64,000 nucleotides of DNA from Planococcus shixiaomingii (GCF_030413615.1 NZ_CP129236.1:1906001-1970000), one strand, 5' to 3'; shown: positions 34,030 through 43,606, counted from the stretch's first letter. The notes: generated from the sequence alone by a model not told the origin. Numbers and translations are program-made.

Positions 34030-34965
34030 ATGAAAAAAACAGCTGGAATTCACCATATAACCGCAATCGTCGGTCATCCGCAGGAAAACGTCGATTTTTA
34101 TGCAGGCATACTGGGTTTGCGAATGGTCAAGAAAACGGTCAACTTCGATGATCCGGAAACGTACCATTTGTATTTCGGAAACGATGGGGGGAAACCGGGA
34201 ACCATCATTACATTCTTCCCATGGGCGAATGCCTACCGAGGGAAAATCGGCGCAGGCCAAGTCGGCGTGACTTCCTATGTGGTGCCAACAGGAGCATTGC
34301 CATTTTGGGAAAAGCGCATTGGAAAATTTGCCATCCCTTTCACGAAAGAAACTCGGTTCGGCGAAAATTACCTATCGTTTGAAGATCCACACGGTCTTCA
34401 ATTGGAACTGGTGGAACGGGAAAATGGGGAGTTGAACCACTTTGAATTCGGCGGCCTTACGCCGGCCGTTGCGATTAAAGGTTTTGGCGGTGCGACACTG
34501 CTTTCCGCCCGTCCTGCTCAAACTGCTAAAACACTGGAAGAAGTCATGGGGCTTGAAAAAATCGGTGAAGAAGGCGACTTGATGCGTTTCCGTTCATATG
34601 GTGAAATCGGCAATATCATCGATTTGAAACTTACGCCGCTTAGCCGTGGCCAAATGGGTGTAGGAACCGTACATCACATCGCTTGGCGCGCAGAAGACGA
34701 CCAGGATCATGTGGACTGGCAAGACCATGTGCGAAACCACGGATACGGGGTGACGGAAGTGAAAGACCGCAACTATTTCAATGCAATTTACTTTAAGGAA
34801 CACGGGGAAATCCTGTTTGAAATTGCGACCGATCCCCCTGGCTTTGCTCATGATGAAACGCCGGAGACCATGGGTGAAAATCTTATGTTGCCGGAGCAGT
34901 ACGAAACGCACCGGGAGAAATTGGTTGAATCACTTATTCCGATCCAAGTCCGCCCACTCGATTAA
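34030..34965 (+). CDS. Ring-cleaving dioxygenase, VOC family (third copy)
   Basis: A 311-residue paralogue of the proteins at 29466 and 31228, with GIHHITAIVG at the N-terminus, GTVHHIAWRAEDD near 215-227 and LFEIATDPPGF near 260. LGLRMVKKTVNFDDPETYHL matches the family signature. A degenerate operator-like word, TATATCGAATTTAATATT, lies near 33986-34003. It is the last gene of the cluster and is followed by a terminator. Divergence among the three copies suggests different aromatic substrates. Confidence 0.9.
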   Translation: MKKTAGIHHITAIVGHPQENVDFYAGILGLRMVKKTVNFDDPETYHLYFGNDGGKPGTIITFFPWANAYRGKIGAGQVGVTSYVVPTGALPFWEKRIGKFAIPFTKETRFGENYLSFEDPHGLQLELVERENGELNHFEFGGLTPAVAIKGFGGATLLSARPAQTAKTLEEVMGLEKIGEEGDLMRFRSYGEIGNIIDLKLTPLSRGQMGVGTVHHIAWRAEDDQDHVDWQDHVRNHGYGVTEVKDRNYFNAIYFKEHGEILFEIATDPPGFAHDETPETMGENLMLPEQYETHREKLVESLIPIQVRPLD

Positions 34966-35020
34966 GAGGGGCGAGTTTGCCAAGTGGATTTTCATCTAGA
35001 AGACTTTGTGCTGTTCACTG

Positions 35021-35054
35021 AAGGCTAATCGGATACTCGTCCGGTTAGCCTTTT
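35021..35054 (+). terminator. Terminator at the end of the detoxification cluster
   Basis: AAGGCTAATCGGA pairs with TCCGGTTAGCCTT (one G-T pair), six-base loop, then TTTT. Confidence 0.82.
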
Positions 35055-35149
35055 AACTTTGTTCTCCGCAAGAATGGAAGGAAACAAGTGATTCCCAGAA
35101 TTCGCTGCTGCAGTGAAATACCTTATTCGAACTTGTCTAGAACTAGAAA

Positions 35150-35199
35150 AAAAGAAGGAAGAAAAAATGCTTTCAAAAGCATTTTTTCTTCCTTCTTTT
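35150..35199. terminator. Very long terminator stem after the permease gene
   Basis: A 24-base perfect stem beginning AAAAGAAGGAAG with only two unpaired central bases. The minus-strand T run serves the permease gene ending at 35233. Confidence 0.85.
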
Positions 35200-35232
35200 A
35201 TGTCGCAGCATTTAACTGGATGAAACAATTGC

Positions 35233-37215
35233 TCAGTTTGCATCATCGGAAAATTTTGCATTTCCGACTCTTGTAAAGGAAGCTGCCAAGCTTTGATTTT
35301 CTTGAGGTTTTTGAGCTTTCGGCTTTTTCAGCGGAACTTCCTTTTGGGAGATCAAATGCTCTGCGATTGTTGAAAAGCAATAAATCAGTATCATAAAAAT
35401 TAAGAATGGTGGTACGATCATCCAATATTGCTTGGTGACAAAGACTTCCCTGGAAATTGCTATCATTCCCGATAGTTCATAGATTTCCGGTATAAGACGA
35501 GGGGAATCCATTTGAGAGAGGGCTCCGCCAACAAAGATGGACAAAATCCCCAAGTGAACGAACATCTGAAGCACCTGAACCATGTGTTGCACCCACATCA
35601 AAACCAATTTCGGCCACAGCTGGGGCTGGATATGTTTCGCCAGAATCCAACTCAACGATCCGCCCATTAAGACGGAACTCACAACAAACTCTTTTTTCAA
35701 CGACTCGTTCATTTCATTGCCGATAGCGCTTGCAGTAATGGGCAGCACTACTGCTGACATGATAAGGATTTGAAAAGTTATTCGTTCCCATAAAGTACTG
35801 TGCCATTCTCCGGAAGAGATGAGAACTGGAACAAGCAAGATGAAGACCAGCAAGGTCAGTGGCAAAAAATGCATCCCATCTGCAAGTGAATTGACAAGGC
35901 TCCGTGCTTTCGTATTGAGGAAGAACGCGTAAAGAATCCCGAATACATAGCCAAGGAAGATCCGGAGCGTCGCGATAACCAGACTTAGGACGATGGTATA
36001 TTTGAGTCCGACCAATAGTTGTTGGGCGATGGAATAGCCGTATGGGTCGGTCCCGAAAATTGCGAATGAAGAAGGCGGATGCGGCGCGCTGCTTTCTATG
36101 CCGCCTTCTTCGTTGTAAATATAATTCACCTGCTCGACATGATCTCCAGTAAACGCAGCATATAGCAGGCTGGCCAATAAAAGACCGAGCACAACTGCGG
36201 AAGGAATGATAAGATTCAATCGATTTTTTAGATGAAGCGCTATTGGCTGCGATTTTTTCTTGTCTTTGGTGAAGAACTGCCGAGAGCTTGATTGAATTTC
36301 TTGGGAATCAAACCAGTGTAAGTTGAATTTTTCAAACAAGGCATTCCGTTCGATGGCACCCTTTTTTAACAGGAGCTCGACGACCGCGTACATGAAAAAG
36401 AACGGGATAAAAACAGCGAGTAAAATAAATGCAATTCCTTTCGAGCTGAAATCGGATTGCAAATAATAAAGAATGCCGTCAATGCCGAACAAGTACTCGA
36501 TGATCACTAAAGAGGAAAGTGTCAGCCATACAATGGACTTTGACTGGTAAAAGACGCTCTTCAAGACATTCGGCGTGCAATGTTTCCAAATAGTTTCCAA
36601 ACGGCTTAACCCTTTAGATCGGGCTAATTCCACATAAAGCTGCTTTTCTTCTTCTTCGTAAAGTGTAACGAAGAGTTTATAAAGTAACAAAGTCGGCAAC
36701 ACAGACAAGCAAAGAACCGGTGCCAGATAGACGCGTTCATCTCCTAAACTATAGAAGTTGAGCAGCAAAACACCAATTTTTGCGAAGAAGTATAACACTA
36801 TAATTTGAATTAAGAACACATAGGAAAAGTCCGGAAACGATTGAAGGATTTTTGAAAAACGGAGCAGCATTCTTTTAATCGGACCCGTTGACAGCAAAGT
36901 AAAGAGTGCTAAAAGAAAAGCGGAAATGAACGATAGAACAAGAGACATAAGCAAAATTGGCATGGAATACAAATAGGGTCCGCTTAGAAACTGAGAAAAA
37001 GAGATGGAAACCGGTTCCAAAGTAGCTAAATTATCAGACGTCAATACCCATTCGGCCGGATTGGCTATAGCTGTGAAAGTTTCTGCAAGAGAAGCACCAT
37101 ACGAATGGAAGTCAAAAAAATTCACTCCTTTGAATAAAGCGGGAGCAGAACTGATCAATACGATTCCGATAAAACCGAATAAAAGATTTAAAACCACCAT
37201 TAATAGCTTTTTCAT
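35233..37215 (-). CDS. Fused DppB-DppC-type ABC permease in one chain
   Basis: A 660-residue protein. The N-terminal half (about residues 1-290) has the DppB/OppB layout with an EAA-like loop LYVELARSKGLSRLETIWKH; a loop follows; the C-terminal half (about 335-630) has the DppC/OppC layout with FGTDPYGYSIAQQLLVGLKYT and its own coupling region. Usually these are two separate subunits, so one chain would supply both permease halves. No binding protein or ATPase gene is adjacent. ATG 37215 follows AAAGGTGG; GTG 37224 overlaps it. Substrate, probably a peptide or metal-ligand, is unknown. Confidence 0.85.
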   Translation of the reverse strand: MKKLLMVVLNLLFGFIGIVLISSAPALFKGVNFFDFHSYGASLAETFTAIANPAEWVLTSDNLATLEPVSISFSQFLSGPYLYSMPILLMSLVLSFISAFLLALFTLLSTGPIKRMLLRFSKILQSFPDFSYVFLIQIIVLYFFAKIGVLLLNFYSLGDERVYLAPVLCLSVLPTLLLYKLFVTLYEEEEKQLYVELARSKGLSRLETIWKHCTPNVLKSVFYQSKSIVWLTLSSLVIIEYLFGIDGILYYLQSDFSSKGIAFILLAVFIPFFFMYAVVELLLKKGAIERNALFEKFNLHWFDSQEIQSSSRQFFTKDKKKSQPIALHLKNRLNLIIPSAVVLGLLLASLLYAAFTGDHVEQVNYIYNEEGGIESSAPHPPSSFAIFGTDPYGYSIAQQLLVGLKYTIVLSLVIATLRIFLGYVFGILYAFFLNTKARSLVNSLADGMHFLPLTLLVFILLVPVLISSGEWHSTLWERITFQILIMSAVVLPITASAIGNEMNESLKKEFVVSSVLMGGSLSWILAKHIQPQLWPKLVLMWVQHMVQVLQMFVHLGILSIFVGGALSQMDSPRLIPEIYELSGMIAISREVFVTKQYWMIVPPFLIFMILIYCFSTIAEHLISQKEVPLKKPKAQKPQENQSLAASFTRVGNAKFSDDAN

Positions 37216-37476
37216 TCCATCCACCTTTCTTGTAGCTGTTTAATAAGTAAAATAACTACTAATACTTACTATCTTCATTTTGCATATTTAGAAAAATATG
37301 TTAATGGACTTACTGTCTTTATACGTTAAAATAAGAGCAAGGTTTCAAAATATTTCGCTTTTATAACGCGCTTTCCATTGCTAAGCCAATGAAAAGAGAT
37401 AAAAAGAGAGTTTTAATTCGCAAGTAATTTATAGAATGTGCAATTTAGCAAGTTCCTTGAGAGGAGTGCTTTTTCA

Positions 37477-38370
37477 ATGACTAAACTTTCCCGAAAGCAG
37501 TATGAGCAGGCAAAAACGTTTCTAAAAACGAAAGCCCGGAAATTAGAACGTGGTTTATTCGAATTTGAATTCGAAAACGGAGATTCTCAAGTTGTTTTAA
37601 ATGCACTAAAAACGTATCAAAACGACGATGGGGGTTTTGGCAATGGCTTGGAACCTGATTTTCGGTGCAGGGATTCTTCCGCATTGGCAACGTCGATCGC
37701 CCTACAGCTTTTAATCCGAATTGGGGCGACGGAGAAGGAGGAAACAGTCAGGAAGGCCATCGGTTATTTGTTGCAGACCTTCAATGAAGAGAAAATGGGC
37801 TGGCAGATTGTACCGCGAGAAGTCGAGAAAGCACCGCGGGCTGTCTGGTGGAATTACAGCGAAGAATGGGCATGGGGAAATCCAAGCGCTGAACTCATTG
37901 GCCACTTTCATCATTACGAAGGGTTGGTGAAAGAGGAATTTCTGGAGAAACTAACCCAGTTTGCTATAACGTATATTAACAATTCTGCTGAAGTTGAACA
38001 CCATGAATTGCTCTGTTTTTTAAGAATGGCAGAACAGCTGCCCAAAGAGGAACAAGCAGCAATATTGAATAAATTAAGAGCTCTGGCAATCGACAGTGTA
38101 ACGACTAGTCCTGATAAATGGGACTCTTATTGTCTTCTTCCGCTTCAAGTGGTTTCTTCACCTGATTCAGAATTTCATGAGTCATTTCAGGAATCAATTC
38201 CACTGAATTTAAGGCATTTGGTAATAAAACAAACAGAACACGGTTATTGGGACCCTACATGGTCATGGGGCCAGTATGAGGAGGATTGGGAAAACGCTAA
38301 AGAAGAATGGAGGGGTTGGTTAACGCTCGAGAATTTAAAAATTCTTCGGGCATTTGACCATATTGATTAA
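37477..38370 (+). CDS. Alpha-alpha toroid protein (prenyltransferase/squalene-oxidase-repeat-like)
   Basis: A 297-residue soluble protein. The motif NALKTYQNDDGGFGNGLEPD near residues 46-65 and the later GYWDPTWSWGQYEEDWENA resemble the QW-like repeats of terpene cyclase/prenyltransferase toroids. Catalytic DxDD or DDxD motifs are not evident, so enzyme activity is uncertain. ATG 37477 follows GAGAGGAG. It is a single gene divergent from the fused permease. The fold call is moderate and the function unknown. Confidence 0.78.
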   Translation: MTKLSRKQYEQAKTFLKTKARKLERGLFEFEFENGDSQVVLNALKTYQNDDGGFGNGLEPDFRCRDSSALATSIALQLLIRIGATEKEETVRKAIGYLLQTFNEEKMGWQIVPREVEKAPRAVWWNYSEEWAWGNPSAELIGHFHHYEGLVKEEFLEKLTQFAITYINNSAEVEHHELLCFLRMAEQLPKEEQAAILNKLRALAIDSVTTSPDKWDSYCLLPLQVVSSPDSEFHESFQESIPLNLRHLVIKQTEHGYWDPTWSWGQYEEDWENAKEEWRGWLTLENLKILRAFDHID

Positions 38371-38518
38371 TGGTTTTCGTTCTAGAAATTTTTAGATACA
38401 GCCACTGGGAATTTTTGCAGCAGGAAAAAGGTAAGATTGTCGCATTTAATGAAGATTGAGGACTTACGATAAGCAAGCCAAGCATTTTGAGATGTGTTAG
38501 GTTGAAGGGAGGCAACTT

Positions 38519-39229
38519 ATGTTGAAACGAGTGGCGGCGATTTACGACATACATGGGAATTTAGCGGCGTTAGATGCGGTTTTAGCAGACATAGAAAAAT
38601 GCCGAATTGACGCAATCATCGTGGGCGGAGATTTGGCTTGGGGGCCGCAGCCGGCAATGGTGATGAGCCGCCTTATGTCGCTGAAGGGAAATGTGCACTT
38701 TATAAAAGGCAATGCCGATGGGGAAGTTGCTGAACGATATGGCATTGGACAGGGACTTGACGAAGAAACGGCAGAAATCAACGAATGGTGTTCCGATCAA
38801 TTGACGGCCACGCAAAAGGCGTTTTTAAGGAACTTGCAGGAGAAGATGAGTGTGGAAATCGATGGTTTGGGAGAAGTCTTATTTGTCCATGGATCTCCGA
38901 GAAGTGATGAGGAAGGAATACGCAACAGTACGACAGATGCTGCAATAAAACCGATGATCGACTCGGTGAAACAGAAAACGATAGTTTGCGGCCACACACA
39001 TGTTCAGTTCGACCGTAGTGTGTTCGATAAAAGGATAATTAACGCAGGGAGTGTAGGGCTGCAAATCAATGCTAAAGGCGCATGCTGGGTTTTGCTTGGA
39101 CCCGATGTGGTTTTCCGTGAAACAGAGTATGATTTTCACTATGCAGCAGATCAAATCCGCCAGTCAGGGGTACCGATGGCCAACGACTTTGCGGAACATA
39201 TTCTGAATCCTCCTAAAGAAGGGCCTTAA
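38519..39229 (+). CDS. Metallophosphoesterase family protein
   Basis: A 236-residue calcineurin-like phosphoesterase with the full metal motif set: YDIHGN (residues 9-14), VGGDLAWGP (35-43), KGNAD (63-67), VHGSP, CGHTH and NAGSVG. These ligands bind two metal ions that attack phosphate esters. Relatives include YfcE-like phosphodiesterases and small-molecule phosphatases. The ATG follows GAAGGGAGGC. No operon partner; the substrate cannot be assigned. Confidence 0.9.
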   Translation: MLKRVAAIYDIHGNLAALDAVLADIEKCRIDAIIVGGDLAWGPQPAMVMSRLMSLKGNVHFIKGNADGEVAERYGIGQGLDEETAEINEWCSDQLTATQKAFLRNLQEKMSVEIDGLGEVLFVHGSPRSDEEGIRNSTTDAAIKPMIDSVKQKTIVCGHTHVQFDRSVFDKRIINAGSVGLQINAKGACWVLLGPDVVFRETEYDFHYAADQIRQSGVPMANDFAEHILNPPKEGP

Positions 39230-39306
39230 GGATTTAGATTTATTATATATTTAGCATCTATTAATTTTTAATAATAAATCGCTAAGTACTATGGAGGTTG
39301 TTTTGT

Positions 39307-39867
39307 TTGGAGAAATTTGTATTTATTTTTGGTCCGCAAGCGGTCGGAAAAATGACTGTTGGGCAGGAATTAGCATCCATAACGGGATTGAAGCTTTTTC
39401 ATAACCATATGACGATTGATTTGCTGGAGCCGTTATTTGGATTTAGCCCAGAAATGTGGCACCTTACAACCACCTTTCGCAGGGAAATATTTCGTACCTT
39501 CTCTACAAGTGAACAGTACGGAATGATTTTTACTAAAGTGTGGTATTTTGACAAGCAAGAAGATTGGGATGAGATTGAATCTATTTGTGAGATATTTCGA
39601 GAACAGGGTGTCGAGATCTATTTCGTGGAATTGGAAGCAGATGTAGAAGAGCGGCTCTTCCGAAACAAAACGCCGCACCGGCTTGAAAACAAACCGACAA
39701 AGCGGAACGTCGTGCAATCTGAACAAAATCTGCTTGATAGCGTAGAAAACAGACGGCTGAATTCTTTAGAAGGGGAAATTTCAGTTAAAAATTATTTGCG
39801 AATCGACAATACAAATATGGATGCGCTAGAAGCAGCGCTTATTATTAAGAAAGAATTTGTTTTATAG
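39307..39867 (+). CDS. P-loop nucleotide-binding protein, small-kinase-like
   Basis: A protein of 186 residues from TTG 39307, nine bases after GGAGG. The Walker A GPQAVGKMT is at residues 9-17, followed by a helix and HNHMTIDLLEPLF, as in small shikimate/adenylate-kinase-like ATPases of Bacillales. Hydrophobic strand VEIYFVELEADVEERLFRN near 94-112 may include Walker B-like acid residues. The frame also opens at TTG 39298. Substrate unknown; no co-directional operon partner. Confidence 0.82.
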   Translation: MEKFVFIFGPQAVGKMTVGQELASITGLKLFHNHMTIDLLEPLFGFSPEMWHLTTTFRREIFRTFSTSEQYGMIFTKVWYFDKQEDWDEIESICEIFREQGVEIYFVELEADVEERLFRNKTPHRLENKPTKRNVVQSEQNLLDSVENRRLNSLEGEISVKNYLRIDNTNMDALEAALIIKKEFVL

Positions 39868-39960
39868 CCGGAACGGCGCTGTTCAAATGGTGACGATATA
39901 AAACTATAATTTTTCAAGAAAGTGAAATCCCTTTGATTTTAAAATATTCCAAAATCTCTA

Positions 39961-39989
39961 TTGCTTAATTTTGAAAGCGCTTTTATAAT
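39961..39989 (+). promoter_or_regulatory. PTS operon promoter overlapped by a cre site
   Basis: TTGCTT (39961-39966) and TATAAT (39984-39989) with a 17-base spacer. TGAAAGCGCTTTTA (39972-39985) fits the catabolite-responsive element consensus and covers the spacer and -10 edge, predicting CcpA repression by preferred sugars. Confidence 0.75.
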
Positions 39990-40000
39990 AACTACAAAAT

Positions 40001-40025
40001 CAAATGTGCAAAACCGGAACATTTG
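40001..40025. promoter_or_regulatory. Inverted repeat downstream of the PTS promoter
   Basis: CAAATGT and ACATTTG (perfect complements) separated by 11 bases, just after the predicted transcription start. It could be the operator of a specific regulator; none is encoded next to the operon. Confidence 0.45.
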
Positions 40026-40094
40026 TAAAAAATGAGAAAGGAGAAGGGCTTAAGGGCAAGTACATATAGTTTAGTAAGAAAGGGGGAATGAGCT

Positions 40095-40545
40095 TTGAAG
40101 ATAGATAAAGAACTGGTGGAAATTGGTCTGGAGGCAAATTCCAAAGAAGATGTGTTAAGGATACTGGGAAACCGCTTAGTGAAGGCGGGCTTTGTGAAGG
40201 AAGGCTATATTGAAAGTGTTTTGAGCAGAGAGAAAAATTTCCCTACCGGATTGCCCACTGTGCCTTTTGGAGTTGCTATTCCCCATACCGATGGCGACAT
40301 GGTTCATGTTTCAAAAATCGCTTTTGCTTCTTTGAAAAAACCAGTGAAATTCTTTGCGATGGGCAGAAATGACGAACTGATAGACGTTAAGATGGTTTTT
40401 TATGCTGGCATTAAAAAGTCCGACAGACCAGTTGGATATGCTGCAAAAACTAGTCGGACATTTTCAAAGTCCGGATACGGTTGCAAAGTTAGCCGAAGTT
40501 AAAGATGTAGAGGCGTTAAATAAACTAGTCGCGGATAAAGAATGA
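40095..40545 (+). pseudogene. PTS galactitol/fructose-type EIIA, frameshifted in a T tract
   Basis: The EIIA domain that takes phosphate from HPr onto His64 (VAIPHTDGD) before passing it to EIIB. The first 102 residues are normal and end DVKMVF. After the six-T run at 40396-40401 the frame runs into an unrelated 33-residue tail ending at 40502. One base less would continue as MLALKSPTDQLDMLQKLVGH and end at TGA 40543-40545, the expected family C-terminus. So either the gene is inactivated, the base is a sequencing error, or slippage at the T tract restores the frame. The ATG follows AAGGGGGAATGAGCTTTG-like sequence. Confidence 0.82.
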
Positions 40546-40604
40546 CAACCAAACTTGCTTTTAGCTTTATTTATTAAAGTAAAAAAGAGTAGGGAGGAAT
40601 GGGA

Positions 40605-41978
40605 ATGGGAATTCTTCAATGGTTTGTAGATCTGGGTGCCAGTGTGTTGCTGCCGATTTTAATTTTTATTTTCGCCTTGGCTCTGGGAACTAAACCCGGC
40701 AGAGCTCTGCGTGCAGCGATTATTGTCGGAATCGGTTTTATCGGAATAAATTTGGTTATCGGCTTGCTGGTAGACAGTTTAGGGCCGGCAGCCCAAGCGA
40801 TGGTCGACAATTTCGGTTTTCAGTTGAACACGATTGATGTTGGATGGCCAGCCGCAGCCGCGATTTCGTACGGAACATCTCTGGGCAGTTTAGCCATACC
40901 CCTTGGTGTTGGCGTAAATATACTGTTGTTAACTTTTGGGTTAACGAAAACACTAAACGTCGATATCTGGAATTTTTGGCATGTGGCTTTTACAGGTTCG
41001 TTGGTTTATGCACTGACATCTGACTTTTGGCTTGGCATACTGACCATCATTGTTCACTTAATGCTGCTCTATTTGATGGCCGACGTGCTAGCCAAATACA
41101 TCGAGAGATTCTACGGGTTCCAAAACATTACCTTTCCCCACGGGACCTCGGCGCCGTCAGCGTTTGTCGCGATTCCGATGAACTGGGTTTTTGACCGGAT
41201 TCCTGGATTCAACAAGCTGGAAGCCGACCCGGAGTCCATCCAGAAAAGACTCGGCATTCTTGGAGATTCCACCATTATCGGTGTGCTGATCGGGATTTTG
41301 ATCGGAATTTTGGCAGGCTATAACGTTCAAGGGATTTTGCAATTAGCGATTCAAACTGGAGCGGTGATGGTGCTGCTGCCCCGAATGGTTGCTCTTCTTA
41401 TGGAAGGGTTAATACCGGTGTCAGAGGCAGCGGGTGAATTTGTAAAAAAACGGTTCCCTGGAAGAGATTTGTATATCGGCATGGACAGCGCACTGGCCAT
41501 CGGTCACCCGGCGGTTTTGTCATCGGCTTTACTGCTGATTCCCATTACGATTTTTCTAGCGGTTTTGCTGCCGGGGAATTCGGTTCTGCCATTTGCTGAC
41601 TTGGCATCCATTCCTTTCTTGATTTGCTTGATGGTGCCGATTTTTAGAGGGAATATCGTCCGAACGGTTATTGGCGGAACGATTTACATTGCCGTGGGCT
41701 TGTATATCGCAACTTGGGTAGCGCCGCTGTTCACACAGGCAGCGATTGCTTCAAACTTTGATATGGGCGCAAACGCAAGCATCTCTTCTTTAATTGACGG
41801 TGCGGTATGGACAACATTCATATTTGTCTGGATTCCAAAAGTAATAAGTTGGATTGGCATGATTACGTTAGGAGTCATCATACTATTGGGGTTGATTTAT
41901 CAAAATAAAATCAAGCCAAAACGGCAGGAATCGAAAGAAGAGCGAGAAGATGAAAGTTTAGAAGGGAAGGAAGCATAA
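40605..41978 (+). CDS. PTS galactitol-family EIIC permease
   Basis: A 457-residue membrane permease of the GatC family. Glycine- and proline-rich loops such as SYGTSLGSLAIPLGVGVNI near residues 86-104 and LDGFPGRD-like GRDLYIGMDSALAIGHPAVL near 285-304 match the family. It carries a polyol or sugar across the membrane while EIIB phosphorylates it. The second ATG (40605) has GGAGG at the better distance than 40599. The EIIB gene starts directly at its stop. No polyol dehydrogenase or aldolase is adjacent, so the substrate is open. Confidence 0.9.
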   Translation: MGILQWFVDLGASVLLPILIFIFALALGTKPGRALRAAIIVGIGFIGINLVIGLLVDSLGPAAQAMVDNFGFQLNTIDVGWPAAAAISYGTSLGSLAIPLGVGVNILLLTFGLTKTLNVDIWNFWHVAFTGSLVYALTSDFWLGILTIIVHLMLLYLMADVLAKYIERFYGFQNITFPHGTSAPSAFVAIPMNWVFDRIPGFNKLEADPESIQKRLGILGDSTIIGVLIGILIGILAGYNVQGILQLAIQTGAVMVLLPRMVALLMEGLIPVSEAAGEFVKKRFPGRDLYIGMDSALAIGHPAVLSSALLLIPITIFLAVLLPGNSVLPFADLASIPFLICLMVPIFRGNIVRTVIGGTIYIAVGLYIATWVAPLFTQAAIASNFDMGANASISSLIDGAVWTTFIFVWIPKVISWIGMITLGVIILLGLIYQNKIKPKRQESKEEREDESLEGKEA

Positions 41979-42263
41979 ATGAAAAAGTTATTGATCATGT
42001 GCGGAACAGGCATCGCAACTTCAACGGTTGTGAAAGGGAAAGTGGAAGAATGGTTAAAAGCAAACAATTTAAGTCAGGAAGTAAAAATTTATCAGTCAAA
42101 AGTGAGCGATGAAATCAACCGAATCGATGAGTACGATGTGGTATTATCGACCACATTGGTTCCAAATAACATAAAAGACAAAGTGATTGACGGCGTTCCG
42201 CTTTTGACCGGTATAGGAGTAGATAGCATGTTTGAAAAAGTAAAGGCCGAAATTAAAAAATAA
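41979..42263 (+). CDS. PTS galactitol-family EIIB
   Basis: A 94-residue cytoplasmic EIIB of the GatB type. Cys8 in the loop MCGTGIATSTV is the phosphocysteine, and the fold matches PTS_IIB lactose/galactitol domains. It begins immediately after the EIIC stop (TAA ATG), so translation is coupled. Together with EIIC and the upstream frameshifted EIIA it forms a complete three-subunit system if EIIA is active. Confidence 0.92.
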   Translation: MKKLLIMCGTGIATSTVVKGKVEEWLKANNLSQEVKIYQSKVSDEINRIDEYDVVLSTTLVPNNIKDKVIDGVPLLTGIGVDSMFEKVKAEIKK

Positions 42264-42320
42264 CCGCTCAGCACTATAGGAATTTAAGCTGTTATTCGCA
42301 TTCTCTTAAAAACAAACATA

Positions 42321-42353
42321 AAAAAGGAAGAGGAGCTGCTCCTCTTCCTTTTT
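42321..42353. terminator. Bidirectional terminator between PTS and pbuE genes
   Basis: A 16-base perfect stem starting AAAAAGGAAGAGGAGC around a single central base, with A and T runs on the outside. Confidence 0.88.
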
Positions 42354-42358
42354 GGCAA

Positions 42359-43540
42359 TTAAGTTTCTGAACTCTTCAATGAGGAAACCGTTCTTACGAT
42401 GGCAGGACGAGTTAACGAGAAAACAGCGCATAGTAGCGCAATCACCACAACCCCGCTTCCAACCCAAGCGGTGCTAGTAACTGAACCGGTCTGGTTCAAC
42501 ACTAAGCCGCCAATTGCCGAGCCAAGCGCAATGCCGATCTGCAAGGCAGAGTTGTTGAAGCTTTGTTGGATATCGGACGTCGCTGGATCCGTTTGTATCA
42601 AATAGCTTTGCTGCGGCGGTGCCAAGCTCCAGCTTAACGCTCCCCAAATTACCATAACCGGAATAAACAGAACGAGTGAGAAAGTTGTTAACGGCAAGAT
42701 CAGTAGGATGACCGCAAATGAACTGATGACAATCAGGATGCTTTTTGGTGCCCCGATCCAGTCGGCAAGTATGCCTCCGAACGCGCCGCCACTAACAGCT
42801 GCTACACCGAAAATCAAATAGAAGATGCTTAGCATATAGGAATCCAGGTGAAGAGTGGTTTCCAGGAATGGCGTGAAATAGGCATAAACTGTATAATGTC
42901 CAGCCAACATAAACAAGGTAGCCAGATGAGCACTTCCAAGTTTTGCACTGCCAACTGCTTTTAATTGCTGAGAAAACGGAATCGAGGTTTCCCCAGGAAT
43001 GGGATCTAAAAATAGGGCGATAAGCGCCATCGATCCAAGGGACAACACAGCAATTCCTAGGAAAATGAACCGCCAGCCGAACGCTTCTGAAACCAGAATT
43101 CCGAGCGGCACGCCGAGGACGAGCGACGAACTGATGCCCATGTAAATGAGGCCCAGTGCCTTTGCCTGATACGCAGGCGCCACAATTTTAGCTGCTATTG
43201 TCAAGGACAGGACGACGATAAGCGCTGTACTTACTGCAGTTAACACACGGGCCGTCATCATTATGGCAAAGCTTGGACTGAAGTAAGTCATGATATTTCC
43301 AAGGAAAAAAACAAATAACGAGATCAGGTACAGCTTCTTCCTTTCCACTTTGCTAGTCAAAACTAGCAAAAGAGGGCCGGCAATAGCCAAAATCAGCGCA
43401 AATACGGTTATAAGTTGACCGGCAGTTCCTAACGTAATATTGAAATCCGCGGCGATGGTCGGCAATATGCCACCCACGATTAATTCAACTAGCCCGACAG
43501 CGACAGTGGATAGAGCTAAAATAACAACTTTAAAATTCAT
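42359..43540 (-). CDS. pbuE: Purine base efflux pump PbuE
   Basis: A 393-residue, 12-helix MFS transporter that is very similar to Bacillus subtilis PbuE (YdhL) as I remember it: [20 protein letters not shown] at the start, [20 protein letters not shown] near 110-129 and [20 protein letters not shown] near 299-318. PbuE exports adenine and hypoxanthine and protects against excess purines. A purine riboswitch with U at the specificity position and a terminator stands in its leader, the same control known for pbuE. It is monocistronic. Confidence 0.93.
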   Translation of the reverse strand: MNFKVVILALSTVAVGLVELIVGGILPTIAADFNITLGTAGQLITVFALILAIAGPLLLVLTSKVERKKLYLISLFVFFLGNIMTYFSPSFAIMMTARVLTAVSTALIVVLSLTIAAKIVAPAYQAKALGLIYMGISSSLVLGVPLGILVSEAFGWRFIFLGIAVLSLGSMALIALFLDPIPGETSIPFSQQLKAVGSAKLGSAHLATLFMLAGHYTVYAYFTPFLETTLHLDSYMLSIFYLIFGVAAVSGGAFGGILADWIGAPKSILIVISSFAVILLILPLTTFSLVLFIPVMVIWGALSWSLAPPQQSYLIQTDPATSDIQQSFNNSALQIGIALGSAIGGLVLNQTGSVTSTAWVGSGVVVIALLCAVFSLTRPAIVRTVSSLKSSET

Positions 43541-43606
43541 AACTTGATTTTCTTCCTTTCTTTAAAATGAGATAAGTAATGTCCAGAAATTAATTTTTCT
43601 GAAAAT

